Below, piece by piece: positions 19,216 to 29,916 of a DNA stretch of 64,000 nt; the first letter of the stretch is position 1; every line of letters begins with the position of its first letter. Source of the stretch: Coemansia sp. RSA 1200 (Eukaryota > Kickxellomycota > Kickxellomycetes > Kickxellales > Kickxellaceae); contig JANBTT010000068.1 of the NCBI GenBank assembly GCA_027578915.1, forward strand, positions 20,683 to 84,682. Direction: 5' to 3'. The notes below the pieces were generated by a model. That model was not told where the DNA came from and ran no database searches. It was given only the letters and a program-made list of their open reading frames with translations. The translations under genes and the position numbers were made by a program.

Positions 19216-20898
19216 TCTGACAACGAAATGAGGCCAAAGCGGCGATTCGTGCTCTGGAGTATCCAAAACATGCTAAAGACCCCCGGAATCCACTTGTTCA
19301 AGAAGGAGCCATCGTGCTTCCGGACATATAAGGAGGGATCGGTGGTTTATGTTGGATACACAAAATCCGCCCCAAGTCTTATAGAATCGGCATACAAGGC
19401 AATAGTGGACAGCATTGATCCGGTATGTCTTCCCTCGCTTGCTTCGGTCTGTGACACGCCATTCAGCTGGAGCCAGGAAGATGTGGCCACAGCGTCTGAG
19501 CAGATACGCAGTCTGTCTGATCAATGGACTGTCAGCGACAAGAACAAGCAGGCAGCCAAATCGATTCTGGATACGATCGAAAGGTATCTACGCTCGAATT
19601 TCTCTAGCGCCAAACCGTGGCCGGTGATCTTTGGGTCGCGGATGTATGGTCTGGCCAACGATACCACCGATGTTGACATATGTATAAAGTTTGGTACGCC
19701 GGATGTAGGAAAGAAGAATAAGCCCACCAAGAAAACATCGGGCAAAAAGGTACTTTTCGGACTTTCTAAATGTCTTCGCAGAACACCCCGGTTTTCCCAG
19801 GTTATACTTATTCCTCACGCCCGGGTTCCAATCATCAAGTTCCAATACAGTGTGGAAAAAATCAAGGGTGGGCCCAAGCTTAGCTGCGATGTATCGGCCC
19901 ACAGTAAAGATGGGATCCTCAAGAGCAGGTTTCTGAAGGCTTATTTGGCCACAGATCCGCGGGTTCGCGAGTTCCTGGTGGTGTTGAAGGTGTGGGCGCA
20001 ACAGCGATCTCTTGTTGATTCGCAGACACTTAATTCGTTTGGATTTATTATGATGGGCCTGACATTTCTGATCCACCAGCGTGTGGTGCCACCGTTGCAG
20101 CTGGTCTGGACCACGGAGATTGACAACAAGGGCTGGGAATGTCTGCGGACATTGCAGTCGGATTCGGAGACAATAGCCGATCTTTTGGTCAATGGCGGGA
20201 ACTCTGCAAGGTGCATCCAAACCGGTCGCAATGTTACCGATATGCAACGAAAAGTCACGAAGAAGGGAACCACGTCCAAGGAGAGCTACAACTGTTATTT
20301 TCTTGATCGCAGCTCCAAACTGTCCAGTTGGCGCAGCCCCAACACAAAGCCTGTGATCCAGCTGTTGTACGAGATGTTTGTGCTCTACGGATGCAAATTC
20401 GATCCACTCAAGCACTCGGTCTCGCCCAGGCTGGGATCACCGTTCATTATGCGCACTCCCGAGATTGACAGCGTGCGAAACACACCGCTGCCTGGGGATG
20501 AGGTGATGAGCAATCCGTCGCAATGGGCGATGGGCTTACGTCCGCTGGTGATAGAGGATCCGTTTGACCCGACAAACAACTGCGGGCGCCAGGCGACATG
20601 CGAGTGGGTGGATGGCATGCTCTGGGAGATGCGCAGGGCGGCATGGATGATCCACAGACATAACAGTAGCAGTAACGGTAACAGCGGCAAAAATTATGCT
20701 GCTGCTGCTAATGTAATTGATAGGCTTGTAGCTCCTCCGTCCGCAGACGTTTTTAGCGACACCAAGATCTGGGGTTCGGCCTATCTGCACTTTGGCCCCA
20801 TCTATCGAAATGCCACCGTCAAAAGGATAAACGGGGAGAATATGCGGGAGCTGGATTTGGATGCTGCAGACTCAGGGGTTGCCATAAACAAAAAATAA
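18868..20898 (+). CDS. Cid1-type nucleotidyltransferase (copy 2)
   Basis: A 676-aa tandem paralogue of the preceding gene. The catalytic set is complete: GSRMYGLANDTTDVDICI (D268, D270) and CDVSAHS (D341). The PAP-associated region is conserved (KPVIQLLYEMFVLYGCKFDPL; IEDPFDPTNNCGRQ; WVDGMLWEMRRAAW). A 14-Thr run from an ACA repeat lies near residues 102-115. It probably adds nucleotides to RNA 3' ends as a poly(A) or poly(U) polymerase; the specificity residue cannot be settled here. Same strand as copy 1 with 316 bp between, consistent with tandem duplication and separate promoters. Confidence 0.87.
19171..19212 (+). repeat. (ACA)14 microsatellite in coding sequence
   Basis: Fourteen ACA codons giving poly-Thr within the second nucleotidyltransferase, upstream of its catalytic core. 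Length variation would stay in frame. Confidence 0.95.
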
Positions 20899-20942
20899 TA
20901 GTTTAACAAAAAAGCTAGACTAGACACTACTATTCTGAAGAT

Positions 20943-20976
<34 letters not shown>

Positions 20977-21619
20977 TATGCGACAAAAGTGGGAGGAATA
21001 AATATCATTATTGCATTATTGCTGTTACTAGTGGTAGCATTTAACATATGCTAATCACAATATATTATGCGTTTAGCTAAATGCGCAAATGCTAGGTGAG
21101 CGCGGTAATTTCGGTGTCTTATTCTACATGACATATAACATACATACACATGCCATAAACACGTGTAGCTATTTTGCCATGTTTTTCCTTTAAACATTTT
21201 TACTTTAACATTTTCTTGCTTGTTTACCAGAAGTGTTCGTGCCAAAGTGAACGCGGGGAGCGGCAAGGGATAATAGAAATTGCATATTGTCAGGACTGTA
21301 TCTGGGTGAGACTTGAGCCATGCCGTGTTTCCAAATGTAAAAAAGAGGTGGGGAGGGAGAGAGCGAATGTGTTGGTGTAATAATACATTGAGCACACAAT
21401 TGTTCTACACATTGAACAATCATCCACTATTTAGATGAGATAATAAAAAGTATTACTGCCAAAAGCAAACCGAGAGAAGAGAGTTACGCCCTTTTTATCC
21501 GACATTTCTAAACCTTCATCTTTACCTTTACCTTTGTCTTTATTTCTTTCTCTCTTCTTGCATACATATTCTTAACAGAGACTTTACGTTGTATTTCAGC
21601 ATCGCTTGTAGAGATAGAG
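20899..21619. other. Intergenic region upstream of trehalase
   Basis: AT-rich, 721 bp, including a TAA microsatellite. A C/T-rich leader (about 21510-21570) precedes the trehalase start. No supported gene. Confidence 0.5.
20945..20974 (+). repeat. (TAA)10 microsatellite
   Basis: Ten uninterrupted TAA units 50 bp after the stop codon of the second nucleotidyltransferase. Confidence 0.95.
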
Positions 21620-23419
21620 ATGCGTGTGACCCTTCTTGCCAGTGCAGCAGCCATCATTGCAGCGCCGCTGCTCCACGCTGCAAATAGTGCAAAGCCGCCG
21701 TGTGATTCGCAGATATACTGCTACGGCGATCTTCTCCAGACGGTGCAGTTGGCCAAATTGTATTCGGACGACAAGACGTTTGTCAGCAAGCCGACGCTGA
21801 AGCCAGCCAAACAGGTTCTGGAAGCATTTGAACGGATCGGCGGACGCAACGCAACCAAAGAGGATCTAAGGAGGTTTGTGGACGAGAACTTTGGTGAGAC
21901 AGAGTCTGAGCTCAAGACAGTAGTGGATCTGCCTGAACTGGATCCAAACCCACCGTTCCTAAACAACGTCACCGACAATCTGTTGCGCGCATACGGAGCC
22001 GTTGTCAACGGATACTGGAAGACGCTGGTGCGCAAGCAGGATCTGTCGGTGCTTTGCGACGGATGCGAAACATCGATGCTGGAGCTCAAGCATCCGTTTG
22101 TTGTCCCAGGCGGCAGGTTTGCCGAGATATACTACTGGGACACCTACTTTGTACTGGAGGGACTGTTGCGGTCAGGACTAGAAGAGCTGTCCAGATTCAG
22201 TATTCTGGATCTAGTAGCGTTGGTTGACAAGTACGGGTTTGTTCCAAACGGCGCACGCAAGTACTATCTTGACAGGTCGCAGCCGCCGTTTCTCGCACTG
22301 ATGGTCAAGCTGTACTACGACTTCACAGGGGATTTGGGATTCGTGCAGCAGGTGTTTCCAACGCTGCAGAAGGAGCACGAGTACTGGCAGCAGGAGAAGC
22401 ACGTTGTCAGCGTTCCTGTTGCGGGCCACGGATCGCACATAGGCGTGGTACGACTGAACAGATACAACGTGGATGTTGATAGTCCCCGACCCGAATCGTA
22501 CTCGGTCGACTACCAGCTTGCGCACAATGTGTCAGCGACAAACCGCCAGAGACAGGAGGCGGTCTACGCTGACATGGCGACGGGTGCGGAGACTGGCTGG
22601 GACTTTAGCACGCGATGGGTGCGCGATCCGCGCGCGCCGCCGGAAAGAGTGCTGCAGGGCATCCGCACGCGCCAGGTGGTGCCGGTTGAGCTTAATGCCA
22701 TTCTGTACCAGACGGAGGAGGCGCTTGCCGACCTCAGCGAGAAGCTACTGCGCCATGGAGGCAACGAAACAATAGTAATAGCCAAGAAGTACCGCCAGCT
22801 GGCCAAGACGCGCCGCGAGAGCATGAAGGCTGCATTCTTCGACGCGCAGTCGGGGCTCTACTTTGACTATCACTTGGACGAGGGGCGGCGGTCAACCGAG
22901 TTCTCGGCGGCCAGCCTGTGGCCGTACTGGTCGTTTGGCAAGCAGGAGCGCACAGACGACTCCGGGGCTTCGCAGAAGGCGTTTGCGCGGCTGGCAGCGG
23001 TGCTTGCTGACAACCCAGGCGGCGTGCCGGCTACGCTCCGCGCAAGCGGCCAGCAGTGGGACTGGCCAATGGCGTGGCCGCCTATCCAGTACGCAATGAT
23101 GAGGGCCGCCCAGACAGCCGACCATTGTGCGCTGGCGCAGGACATTGCGCAGGCGTATGTCTCGAATGTCTTCTGCGCGTGGTACAGCACCGGCGGCTCG
23201 ATTCCGGGCGTGCTGGCGGCGATTCCGGGCCAAAGCGACAGCGGCCACATGTTTGAGAAATTCAGCAGCGTCAGCGTTGGCCAGAGCGGCGGCGGCGGCG
23301 AGTACGAGGTGCAGACTGGCTTTGGCTGGACAAACGGAGTGCTGCTGTGGACACTCGATACGTTTGGCAGCGCGCTGAAGACCCCCGTGTGTCCCGGCAC
23401 GCAGCTCCGGCTTCTCTGA
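21620..23419 (+). CDS. Secreted trehalase, GH37
   Basis: The 599-aa enzyme hydrolyses trehalose to two glucose. A cleavable signal peptide (about 1-22) points to the wall or extracellular space. Family signatures are PGGRFAEIYYWDTY from residue 163, QQWDWPMAWPPIQ, and the glycine-rich block GGGGEYEVQTGFGWTNG. The general acid is probably D328 (GAETGWDFSTRW) and the base a Glu in the Gly-rich block. Length and lack of an N-terminal regulatory extension fit the acid/periplasmic type rather than the cytosolic, kinase-controlled neutral trehalase. A pair of Cys early (CDSQIYC) and another in LCDGC suggest disulphides. Confidence 0.96.
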   Translation: MRVTLLASAAAIIAAPLLHAANSAKPPCDSQIYCYGDLLQTVQLAKLYSDDKTFVSKPTLKPAKQVLEAFERIGGRNATKEDLRRFVDENFGETESELKTVVDLPELDPNPPFLNNVTDNLLRAYGAVVNGYWKTLVRKQDLSVLCDGCETSMLELKHPFVVPGGRFAEIYYWDTYFVLEGLLRSGLEELSRFSILDLVALVDKYGFVPNGARKYYLDRSQPPFLALMVKLYYDFTGDLGFVQQVFPTLQKEHEYWQQEKHVVSVPVAGHGSHIGVVRLNRYNVDVDSPRPESYSVDYQLAHNVSATNRQRQEAVYADMATGAETGWDFSTRWVRDPRAPPERVLQGIRTRQVVPVELNAILYQTEEALADLSEKLLRHGGNETIVIAKKYRQLAKTRRESMKAAFFDAQSGLYFDYHLDEGRRSTEFSAASLWPYWSFGKQERTDDSGASQKAFARLAAVLADNPGGVPATLRASGQQWDWPMAWPPIQYAMMRAAQTADHCALAQDIAQAYVSNVFCAWYSTGGSIPGVLAAIPGQSDSGHMFEKFSSVSVGQSGGGGEYEVQTGFGWTNGVLLWTLDTFGSALKTPVCPGTQLRLL

Positions 23420-24141
23420 GCAGTAGTGGCCAGAAGGGGACAAAGCGAGCGGAGTGTATCTGCTGAAACACCCTGGCATCTGCTGGAGTAATGGAGAAGA
23501 TTCTTTCAGAAGCATGCAACATTCCATTCTCCCTTCCTCTCCTTTTCCTAGTTGTTTTCGTTTTTTATTCCTAGGGCAGTAGCAGTAGGATGAGCCATGA
23601 AGAATTGAAAGGCAAAAGGGTGCTTGCTCTAATCTCGCCAAGACATTTTGTGTTAAAAATGTAGCAGATTCAGCAGTAGGCCAGAATAATAACAACAACA
23701 ACAAAAAGTAAGTTATGCCTCTCCATTGCTCCCTAGCATTAGCCAGTAGTCCAACAGCGAGATGGCTGGGTGGGTGGGTGGGTGTGATACATGCCACTTG
23801 CTAATAGCGCCAGCATTTCAAGCAAGATAAATCAATCTCCATCCGTCCAATATGTGGAGAATGCTAGTAACCCTAACGTTTTATGCAGCAATCAAGAGGA
23901 TGCTGCTATTTATATGTATTTTAAACAACATTCTTGTTCCTTTTATATATTTTGTCTAGAGCATTTTACTTTTATTCCTCCTCCTTTCTTTCGATTCTAT
24001 TTTGTTTTTATTTCATCTCCACTCCACCCCCGTCAACTCACTGCCATACCATCACATACCTTTCTTCGTGCACCTTTCTTATCTCTCATTTCTCGTTTAG
24101 CACGCAGCTATACTTGCCCAACCAAGCCGTTCTCTCTAATA
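23420..24141. other. Intergenic region with a G-quadruplex motif
   Basis: 722 bp between trehalase and the GPI-type gene. Contents are a GGGT repeat at 23768-23782 and a C/T-rich leader (about 23980-24090) before the next ATG. The long open frame upstream of that ATG is not supported. Confidence 0.45.
23768..23782 (+). promoter_or_regulatory. (GGGT)4 G-quadruplex-forming sequence
   Basis: Four GGG runs separated by single T. This is among the most stable known parallel G-quadruplex patterns. It lies about 360 bp upstream of the GPI-type gene. A regulatory role is only inferred. Confidence 0.5.
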
Positions 24142-24621
24142 ATGTACAAGATCACCAGCGCTGTTCTTCTGCTCGTTGCCGCCACGCTTGTCTCGGCCGC
24201 CAGCGACCGCGATTCGTCGGGCGCAGGCCCCGTGGTTGTTGCGGTTCCGAATCCAGCCATGCAGCAGCAGCAGCAGGCGGCGGCCGCGATGCCGATGCCG
24301 CCGGCTGTTCCGGGCGCCGGCGGAGCTCCTCCATCCACCGGCGGCGCAGCACCAAAGGCCGGCGGCTCCGCCTCGGCGCCGGGCGCCCCAAGCCCCAAGA
24401 GCTCGTCCCCGGCAAACGGCGACAGGAAGGCCACAGAAGCTCCCTCCTCGTCGTCGGCGCCGCCAAAGTCAAAGCCCGCCGGTGCCAAGGAGACCATGGT
24501 AAACTCAAAGTCTGACAAGAAGGATTCCGCCGACTCCGCCGTCTCCGGCGCATCTGCCCTGGCTGCCACGCCCATGGCTGCTGCTCTGGCGCTCCTTGCA
24601 GTCTCTGCTGCTTTCTACTAA
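24142..24621 (+). CDS. Small GPI-type mucin-like cell-surface protein
   Basis: A 159-aa protein with a signal peptide (MYKITSAVLLLVAATLVSA), a central region rich in Ala, Pro, Ser and Gly with a short Gln run, a Lys/Ser-rich stretch, and a hydrophobic C-terminal tail (TPMAAALALLAVSAAFY) with no charged residue after it. That layout predicts a GPI anchor and heavy O-glycosylation by PMT/KTR-type enzymes. No catalytic domain is present. A structural or adhesive wall role is likely; orthology cannot be set because the body is low complexity. Confidence 0.75.
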   Translation: MYKITSAVLLLVAATLVSAASDRDSSGAGPVVVAVPNPAMQQQQQAAAAMPMPPAVPGAGGAPPSTGGAAPKAGGSASAPGAPSPKSSSPANGDRKATEAPSSSSAPPKSKPAGAKETMVNSKSDKKDSADSAVSGASALAATPMAAALALLAVSAAFY

Positions 24622-24883
24622 ATAACCACTCACATTGCTGAGGGGGTTTCATTAGTATAATTTGGGTTTAAGTTTTTTATACGTTATTCGGGGGTTTTAT
24701 TATTGCGGTTATTAAATGAAGGGGTTTCTTATATTATAATACTACATTGCATTTCTATCATTAAATTAGAAAACAACAGCAGCATTTCCGCAAGAGACAG
24801 TGACCAGAGGAATAGGGAGGAGGAAAACTATAACAGACTGCTGCAGCCCTCGCGAACTAACTAGAGCGGGGCCAGCGCTGACA

Positions 24884-26071
24884 TCAAGTAGTAGTGGCTG
24901 TGGCGGTGATGTGGTCGGCCTTTCTGATGGAGCCATAGTCGGAGGCCTCGCTGGCAGCCATCTGCTGGCTCTGGTTCTGGTCCTCGCCAGGCGCGCTGGC
25001 ATCGGTGGAATTGCCATCATCATCATCCTCATCACTAGCATCGCGCTTGGCGCTCGCGGGAGAGTTGATGATATCGCCGGGCACGTAGGAGCGGAACCCG
25101 GGCGCACGGGCCATGTGGTCGGGCGGCGGATGCGGATGCACGTAGTAGAGAAGCAGGCCCGACACGATCATAACAAAGGCGCCGGCGTAGATGGCGGTGA
25201 TGCGCTGGTGGAACATGTACTTTGCAAAGATGAGGCCGTAGAAGTCGCTGGTGAGGATCGAGAGATTGTAGAAGGTAGCCGAGCTCAGCCGGAACAGAAA
25301 CGGGACCAGCGTGTACAGCACGAACATGACTAGGTCGAATCCCAGGGTGTAGCCCACCACCTCCCTTGTCCAAACCAGCTGCCCGATCTTCTTGTGCTCG
25401 ATGATGGCCATCTGCACGCCGTTGATTATGGTGCCAAAGAATCCGAGCCACGCGACTGTTTCGTACTGCGGCCGATGTCTGACTATAAACTCCTCCGTCG
25501 TGTTTGACAGCGCGTAGCAGGTGGCGCCGATCAGCATGAAGATGTCGCCCTTGACAGCGTTGGAGGCCTCGTAGTTCTTGCCAGCATCGATGTCGCCCTT
25601 TATAAGGAGCCCCATGCCGCCCAGGCAGACAAGCACAGCCGCCACCTGCGTCCACCAGAACCTTGCGCGCAGCAGAAAGTACGACAAAACAACCACGCAC
25701 GGCAGCGTCCACGTGTCAAGCAGCATGCAGGCCAGCAGCGAAGTGTACTCGTACGCCTTGATCACGAAGTAATTCCCCTCGACATCCGCCGCCGCCAGAA
25801 AGATGTACCAGTAGAACCTGCGCTTCAGATTCAGCGCCATCTTCCGCACCCCGAGGCGCGCTACCGATATCGGCATGTACACGACGAATAGGAGCACGTA
25901 CACCAGAAAGCTCTGGAAGTTCGGCAGCGATACGTTCTCGTGCGCTGCCAGCTTCTCCGACAGCACCGAGGTCGATGTCAGGCACAGCGATGTTATTTGC
26001 CCCAGAACTAGAATCAGCGCCAGCTGCCGCCAGTTGCTCACTGCTCCGCGGATGGCCGTGATGAATGTCAT
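24884..26071 (-). CDS. SLC35F-family membrane transporter
   Basis: A 395-aa multi-pass protein with about ten predicted membrane helices, from LALILVLGQITSLCLTSTSV through AGAFVMIVSGLLLYYV. Typical SLC35F1/F2/F6 features are the EGNYFVIKAYEYTSLL segment and LSILTSDFYGLIFAKYMFHQ near the end. A cytosolic acidic Ser/Asp-rich tail follows (residues ~325-395). The substrate of this drug/metabolite-transporter branch in fungi is unknown. It faces the GPI-type gene across a 262-bp convergent gap. Confidence 0.9.
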   Translation of the reverse strand: MTFITAIRGAVSNWRQLALILVLGQITSLCLTSTSVLSEKLAAHENVSLPNFQSFLVYVLLFVVYMPISVARLGVRKMALNLKRRFYWYIFLAAADVEGNYFVIKAYEYTSLLACMLLDTWTLPCVVVLSYFLLRARFWWTQVAAVLVCLGGMGLLIKGDIDAGKNYEASNAVKGDIFMLIGATCYALSNTTEEFIVRHRPQYETVAWLGFFGTIINGVQMAIIEHKKIGQLVWTREVVGYTLGFDLVMFVLYTLVPFLFRLSSATFYNLSILTSDFYGLIFAKYMFHQRITAIYAGAFVMIVSGLLLYYVHPHPPPDHMARAPGFRSYVPGDIINSPASAKRDASDEDDDDGNSTDASAPGEDQNQSQQMAASEASDYGSIRKADHITATATTT

Positions 26072-27175
26072 TTTTAACTTTCCTTTTTGTATTTCGCTTC
26101 CTGTTCTCTTTATATGTTTGCTTGTGCGAGTGCAGAAAATCGCACCCTCCTACAATGCAAACTAATGGAAAGGCGGAAGGAAAGGAGGAAACAAACAAAA
26201 AGGTTACTGCCTAAAAACGTAACTCAAAAGTTGCAGTAGTTTAAAAAGAACAATTGATGTTGTAGAATAAACAGCTGTGGATACCAAGAGAGAATAATAA
26301 AGCTAACGAGAGAAGAAGAAAAGAGAAGGCTTTCTATTCAACCTGCTATTTATTCATCCTGGGAGAATTTTCTAATCCTTATCGATTGACAAGATATAAT
26401 TTTTAGGAGTTCCTTCTTTTTGGATTCTGTGAAAAAGATAATGCAAAAGAAAAAACCTTGTTGCTAAAGAGGTGGGTGTATCCCTGAGTAGAAACAGCAA
26501 ACGAAGAAATCTGGGCCAATCAGTGGGTTCTGGTTAACCTGTTTTATTGCACTTAGTGTGGTGGTGCTGCTGGAAACGAAAAGCGAAAAGCGAAAAAGTT
26601 GCATCCCATTCACCCATTCACAAAACACATTATTTAAGGAACATCCATTGTGTATGAGGCGAATAAGGAGGTAGCGTATATTAGATGTGTGTCTGGATTG
26701 TGAGGTGCATCTGCTTGCTGCTTGCCGATTGACTGTGTCTAGTGCTATTCTACAGCTGCTTTGTTGTCTACCTCCACATTTCAAGTAAAGTCCCTCCTAG
26801 CTTAGTGCTGGTCATTAGAAAAAAATAAGACTTACGGTTTCCTACCTGTCTGCTCTGATGGCGCCAGCCAGTAAGCAAGTATTGTCAAAGCAGCCATTTT
26901 TAGTTCCAGAGACTACTAATGGGTGTTGATAAAATGAAATAAAGCTGTCACCTGCATAAGCCCATAGTTCTTATTAAGTAGCACTTCCAGTGTTCCGAAG
27001 AGTGGGTAAGACAAAGAGATGGAATAAAAGAAATATAGTTCATAAAAGCAGATACCGAGCACAAACTGATTATATTATACCCGCTGTAAACTATTCACAC
27101 AAAGAACGTCTTAAAAGGTAACAATAATCTATTGAGCAGTGTACAATACATAAATCCATATCTTCTATTTTTTGG
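26072..27175. other. Intergenic region
   Basis: 1.1 kb between the divergent SLC35F and BolA genes. It is AT-rich with no supported ORF. A 106-codon minus-strand frame (26464-26784) has no domain-like features and is regarded as chance. Confidence 0.5.
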
Positions 27176-27264
27176 ATGAGGAGACTGTTTGCGGTGGCAG
27201 CACTTGCAAGTAAGCGCAGAATGGCCAGCCCCATCAGTACGAGCACCAGCAGCAGTGGGATTAT

Positions 27265-27305
<41 letters not shown>

Positions 27306-27646
27306 CAGATTCAAATGCAAATTCCAAGCCCGAGGCTGAGGCCGGTGCTGGTGGGCCGATGGAGCAGACGATCCGGACGGCGATAACCGAGACGTTTGCG
27401 CCAGTAGAACTGGAAATCGAAAACGAATCGCACAAGCACCGGCACCACGTGGCGATGAGGGGCGTGCAGAGCCTGGAAACGCACTTCAGAGTCAGAATCG
27501 TGTCGGGTCTGTTTGACGGAAAGACTCAGGTGGCCAGACACCGGATGGTCTATGCGCTGCTGAAGGACGAGATGCACAGGGACGGCGGGATCCATGCGCT
27601 CGGATTGGTCACTAGAACTCCGGGGGAAGTGGAGAAGGACAGCTAG
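27176..27646 (+). CDS. BolA-like protein, probably mitochondrial, with poly-Gln
   Basis: The 156-aa product has a basic N-terminus without acids (MRRLFAVAALASKRRMAS), consistent with a mitochondrial presequence. A 13-Gln run from CAG repeats (27266-27304) follows, then a BolA domain: HFRVRIVSGLFDGKTQVARH and a final IHALGLVTRTPGE. The FDGK..ARHR motif and the late His are BolA hallmarks. BolA proteins work with monothiol glutaredoxins in Fe-S cluster delivery. The Gln run between targeting peptide and domain is unusual. The next gene starts 136 bp downstream on the same strand. Confidence 0.92.
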
Positions 27647-27782
27647 CTTGCTTAATTTATATTCTGCAGATTAACAAAAGAAGGGGCAGTAGATTCGTGT
27701 TATTGATTTTTTTGTTGTTCCTTACTTTGTTCTGAATATGCACCATTTAGAATTTAGGGTGAAAGAGGGAAAATAGAAGGGA

Positions 27783-28940
27783 ATGGACAGCAGTGATGCA
27801 CGGCCCGTGAACCAGGCAGTGCAGACAGTGCTCGAGGAGATTGCGCGGGCCAAGCAGCGCGCGGCAGAGCGGCAGCGGAAGCAAGAAACGAAGGAGAAGG
27901 AGAAGGAAGAAGCCAGCCAGTACGGAGTGGTGAGACAGTCCGACGGGACGGTAGTTCTGCGACTGCCGCCGGCGCCGGAGAAGCCGGAACCCGGCGACTG
28001 CTGCAACTCTGGATGCTCGCCGTGTATAATGGACATGTATTGGGACCGCATGCGCACGCACAAAGCGCTCGTGAGGAGGCTGGAGGAGCAGTATCGGCGG
28101 ATCCTCAATGGCAGCGAAGAAGAAGCAGTAGATGCTGCAGAACAGAAGGTGGCATTGTTGGATCCGCTGATGTTCAAGCGCGTGCGGGTGATGCATGTGG
28201 ATGAACTGGATGGCCGGTTTGGACGAGCGGTTGTGCTGGAGGCAACGGCGCGGGATTTCGCACTATCGCTTGGCCAGCACATCCACATTCGAGCGCACAC
28301 GGAGAACGGAGCAGCCAAGCAAGGAGAAGATCAAGATCAAGATCAAGATCAAGATCAAGAAGGGTGCTCCATCCTGACGCGGCCGTTTACGCCGGTGATG
28401 CTGCAGGCGGCAGACGGCGTGGATCGGCCGCACCTGCTTGTGCGGCTGTACGAAGGAAACGCAATGTCTGCGTATCTGCGCCAACTGCGTGTGGGCGACA
28501 GCATGCTGGTGCGCGGGCCCTCTTCAACCATCGGCGACCTGGGCGGCCTGTTTGGCAGCAAAAGCAGCAAAAGCAGCAGCAGTCTGGTGCTTGTTGCCGG
28601 CGGATCGGGCATTGCGCCGATCTTCCAGATCCTGCAGTTTGCCCACGCAAGTGCCGCACACCGCAGCTCGCGCATTGCTCTGGTGCAGTGTGCGCACAGA
28701 CCCGGCGGCCTGTGGCTGCGGCGCGAGATCGCCGCCCTCGCACGTGACATGCCGCGTCTGGCGCACACGACTGTTGTGTCGGGGAGCAGCGGGCGGCTGA
28801 CGGAGGCAGCGCTGCGGCGCGCACTTGGAGAGAGTAGCAATGACATAAGGCGTGCTGCTGTGTGCGGCCCCGGAGCGTTCAACGCCGATGTTGGCGGGTG
28901 GCTTCGGGCGATGGGAGTGCGCATCGTCCATGCGCTCTGA
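27783..28940 (+). CDS. CYB5RL-type NADH-cytochrome b5 reductase-like protein
   Basis: The 385-aa product has a Lys/Glu-rich start, then an oxidoreductase-like N-terminal motif with clustered Cys (DCCNSGCSPCIMDMYWDR, residues ~77-94). An FAD-binding domain follows (RPFTPV in place of the usual RxYS/T), then an NAD-binding part (VAGGSGIAPIFQILQ; VCGPGAF near the end). This order matches CYB5RL-type reductases. A DQ repeat from five GATCAA units lies in the FAD domain. The final consensus part is short compared with microsomal reductases, and no membrane anchor is seen. Confidence 0.88.
   Translation: MDSSDARPVNQAVQTVLEEIARAKQRAAERQRKQETKEKEKEEASQYGVVRQSDGTVVLRLPPAPEKPEPGDCCNSGCSPCIMDMYWDRMRTHKALVRRLEEQYRRILNGSEEEAVDAAEQKVALLDPLMFKRVRVMHVDELDGRFGRAVVLEATARDFALSLGQHIHIRAHTENGAAKQGEDQDQDQDQDQEGCSILTRPFTPVMLQAADGVDRPHLLVRLYEGNAMSAYLRQLRVGDSMLVRGPSSTIGDLGGLFGSKSSKSSSSLVLVAGGSGIAPIFQILQFAHASAAHRSSRIALVQCAHRPGGLWLRREIAALARDMPRLAHTTVVSGSSGRLTEAALRRALGESSNDIRRAAVCGPGAFNADVGGWLRAMGVRIVHAL
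28328..28357 (+). repeat. (GATCAA)5 tandem repeat in coding sequence
   Basis: Five units encoding Asp-Gln repeats in the reductase-like gene, in frame and not disruptive. Confidence 0.9.
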
Positions 28941-29916
28941 CGGCAGCTCATCCCGTGACTATCTATGCAAGGAACAAGAAGGAAAGGAAGCCTTCTGCAC
29001 CCGGCCTATGCAGCTCCCTACATCTTTTTACATGCCGGCTGCCTAGCGCATGCATAGCCAAAAGCACAAGCAAAATCCAACCGCATACTGCAACAGCATT
29101 TCCGATTGTGCCCTTTGCTACAATTTGGGGGAACGCACCTTGCTCTCTTTTTTATCTTCATCAAAATCCCCTCTCCCATGAAAGATGAAAGATGAGAGAT
29201 AAAAAAACCAAAATCACCCGGATATCTGGAACTAAAAAGGGGGTTTTCCTTGCTTGCTTGTTTGTTTGTTTGTTTGTTTGTTTGTTTTCTAGCCATCGGG
29301 TGGACTCCGCTCAGTCGTTTCTCGATGAATCCGTTCAGCCTTGAGCAATAAGAATAACAGCTCTTTCCTTGCTCTTCCACTTTTTTGTTCTACCCATTCC
29401 GTCTTTTTTTCGCTCCCCCCGCAATATAAAATAATAAGTGGAAAATAACAGGTTGTCCACGCGTTCCCAATATTTTCCACTTTTAAAATTCCCACACCAT
29501 TTCTAGCAGCATCCATCCCAGCCAGCATCAGTGCTGCTGCTGTCCAATTACAGCCTTTTTTTAGCAGAAAATATACGCTTTACGCTTTTGTTGGTTGGTG
29601 GTCTTGCCTGGGAGTGAAGAATAAACGCTATACGGAAAGAGTGAGTGGATGCTAGGAGAAAAAACAACACAGACATTTCCCCCCTTTTTTCTTCTCTCCC
29701 TTCTCTTCATTTTCTACTTTTTTCTTCATCCTTCCCCTCTTCCAGCCCATTTGCAACTGCCGCTAACACTACTATAATCTTTAGTTTGTTGTTGCTGTTG
29801 CTGTTGCTGTTGTCTTTATATTTGGATTTATTTTACCTGCCTTTTGCCCTCGCACACGCTTACTTGTTTGTATTATTTTTATATCGCTGGCCAGGGAAGG
29901 AAAAGGAGACAAAAGG
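28941..29916. other. Intergenic region
   Basis: 976 bp. It holds a TTGC/TTTG microsatellite (about 29248-29287) and a C/T-rich leader (29680-29760) ahead of the permease gene. No supported ORF. Confidence 0.5.
29248..29287 (+). repeat. TTGC/TTTG microsatellite
   Basis: Tandem tetranucleotides, cttg then seven or so tttg units, in the intergenic region. Confidence 0.9.

Noticed and set aside
26464..26784. 106-codon minus frame between SLC35F and BolA
   Set aside because: No domain, signal or membrane pattern, and ordinary intergenic composition.
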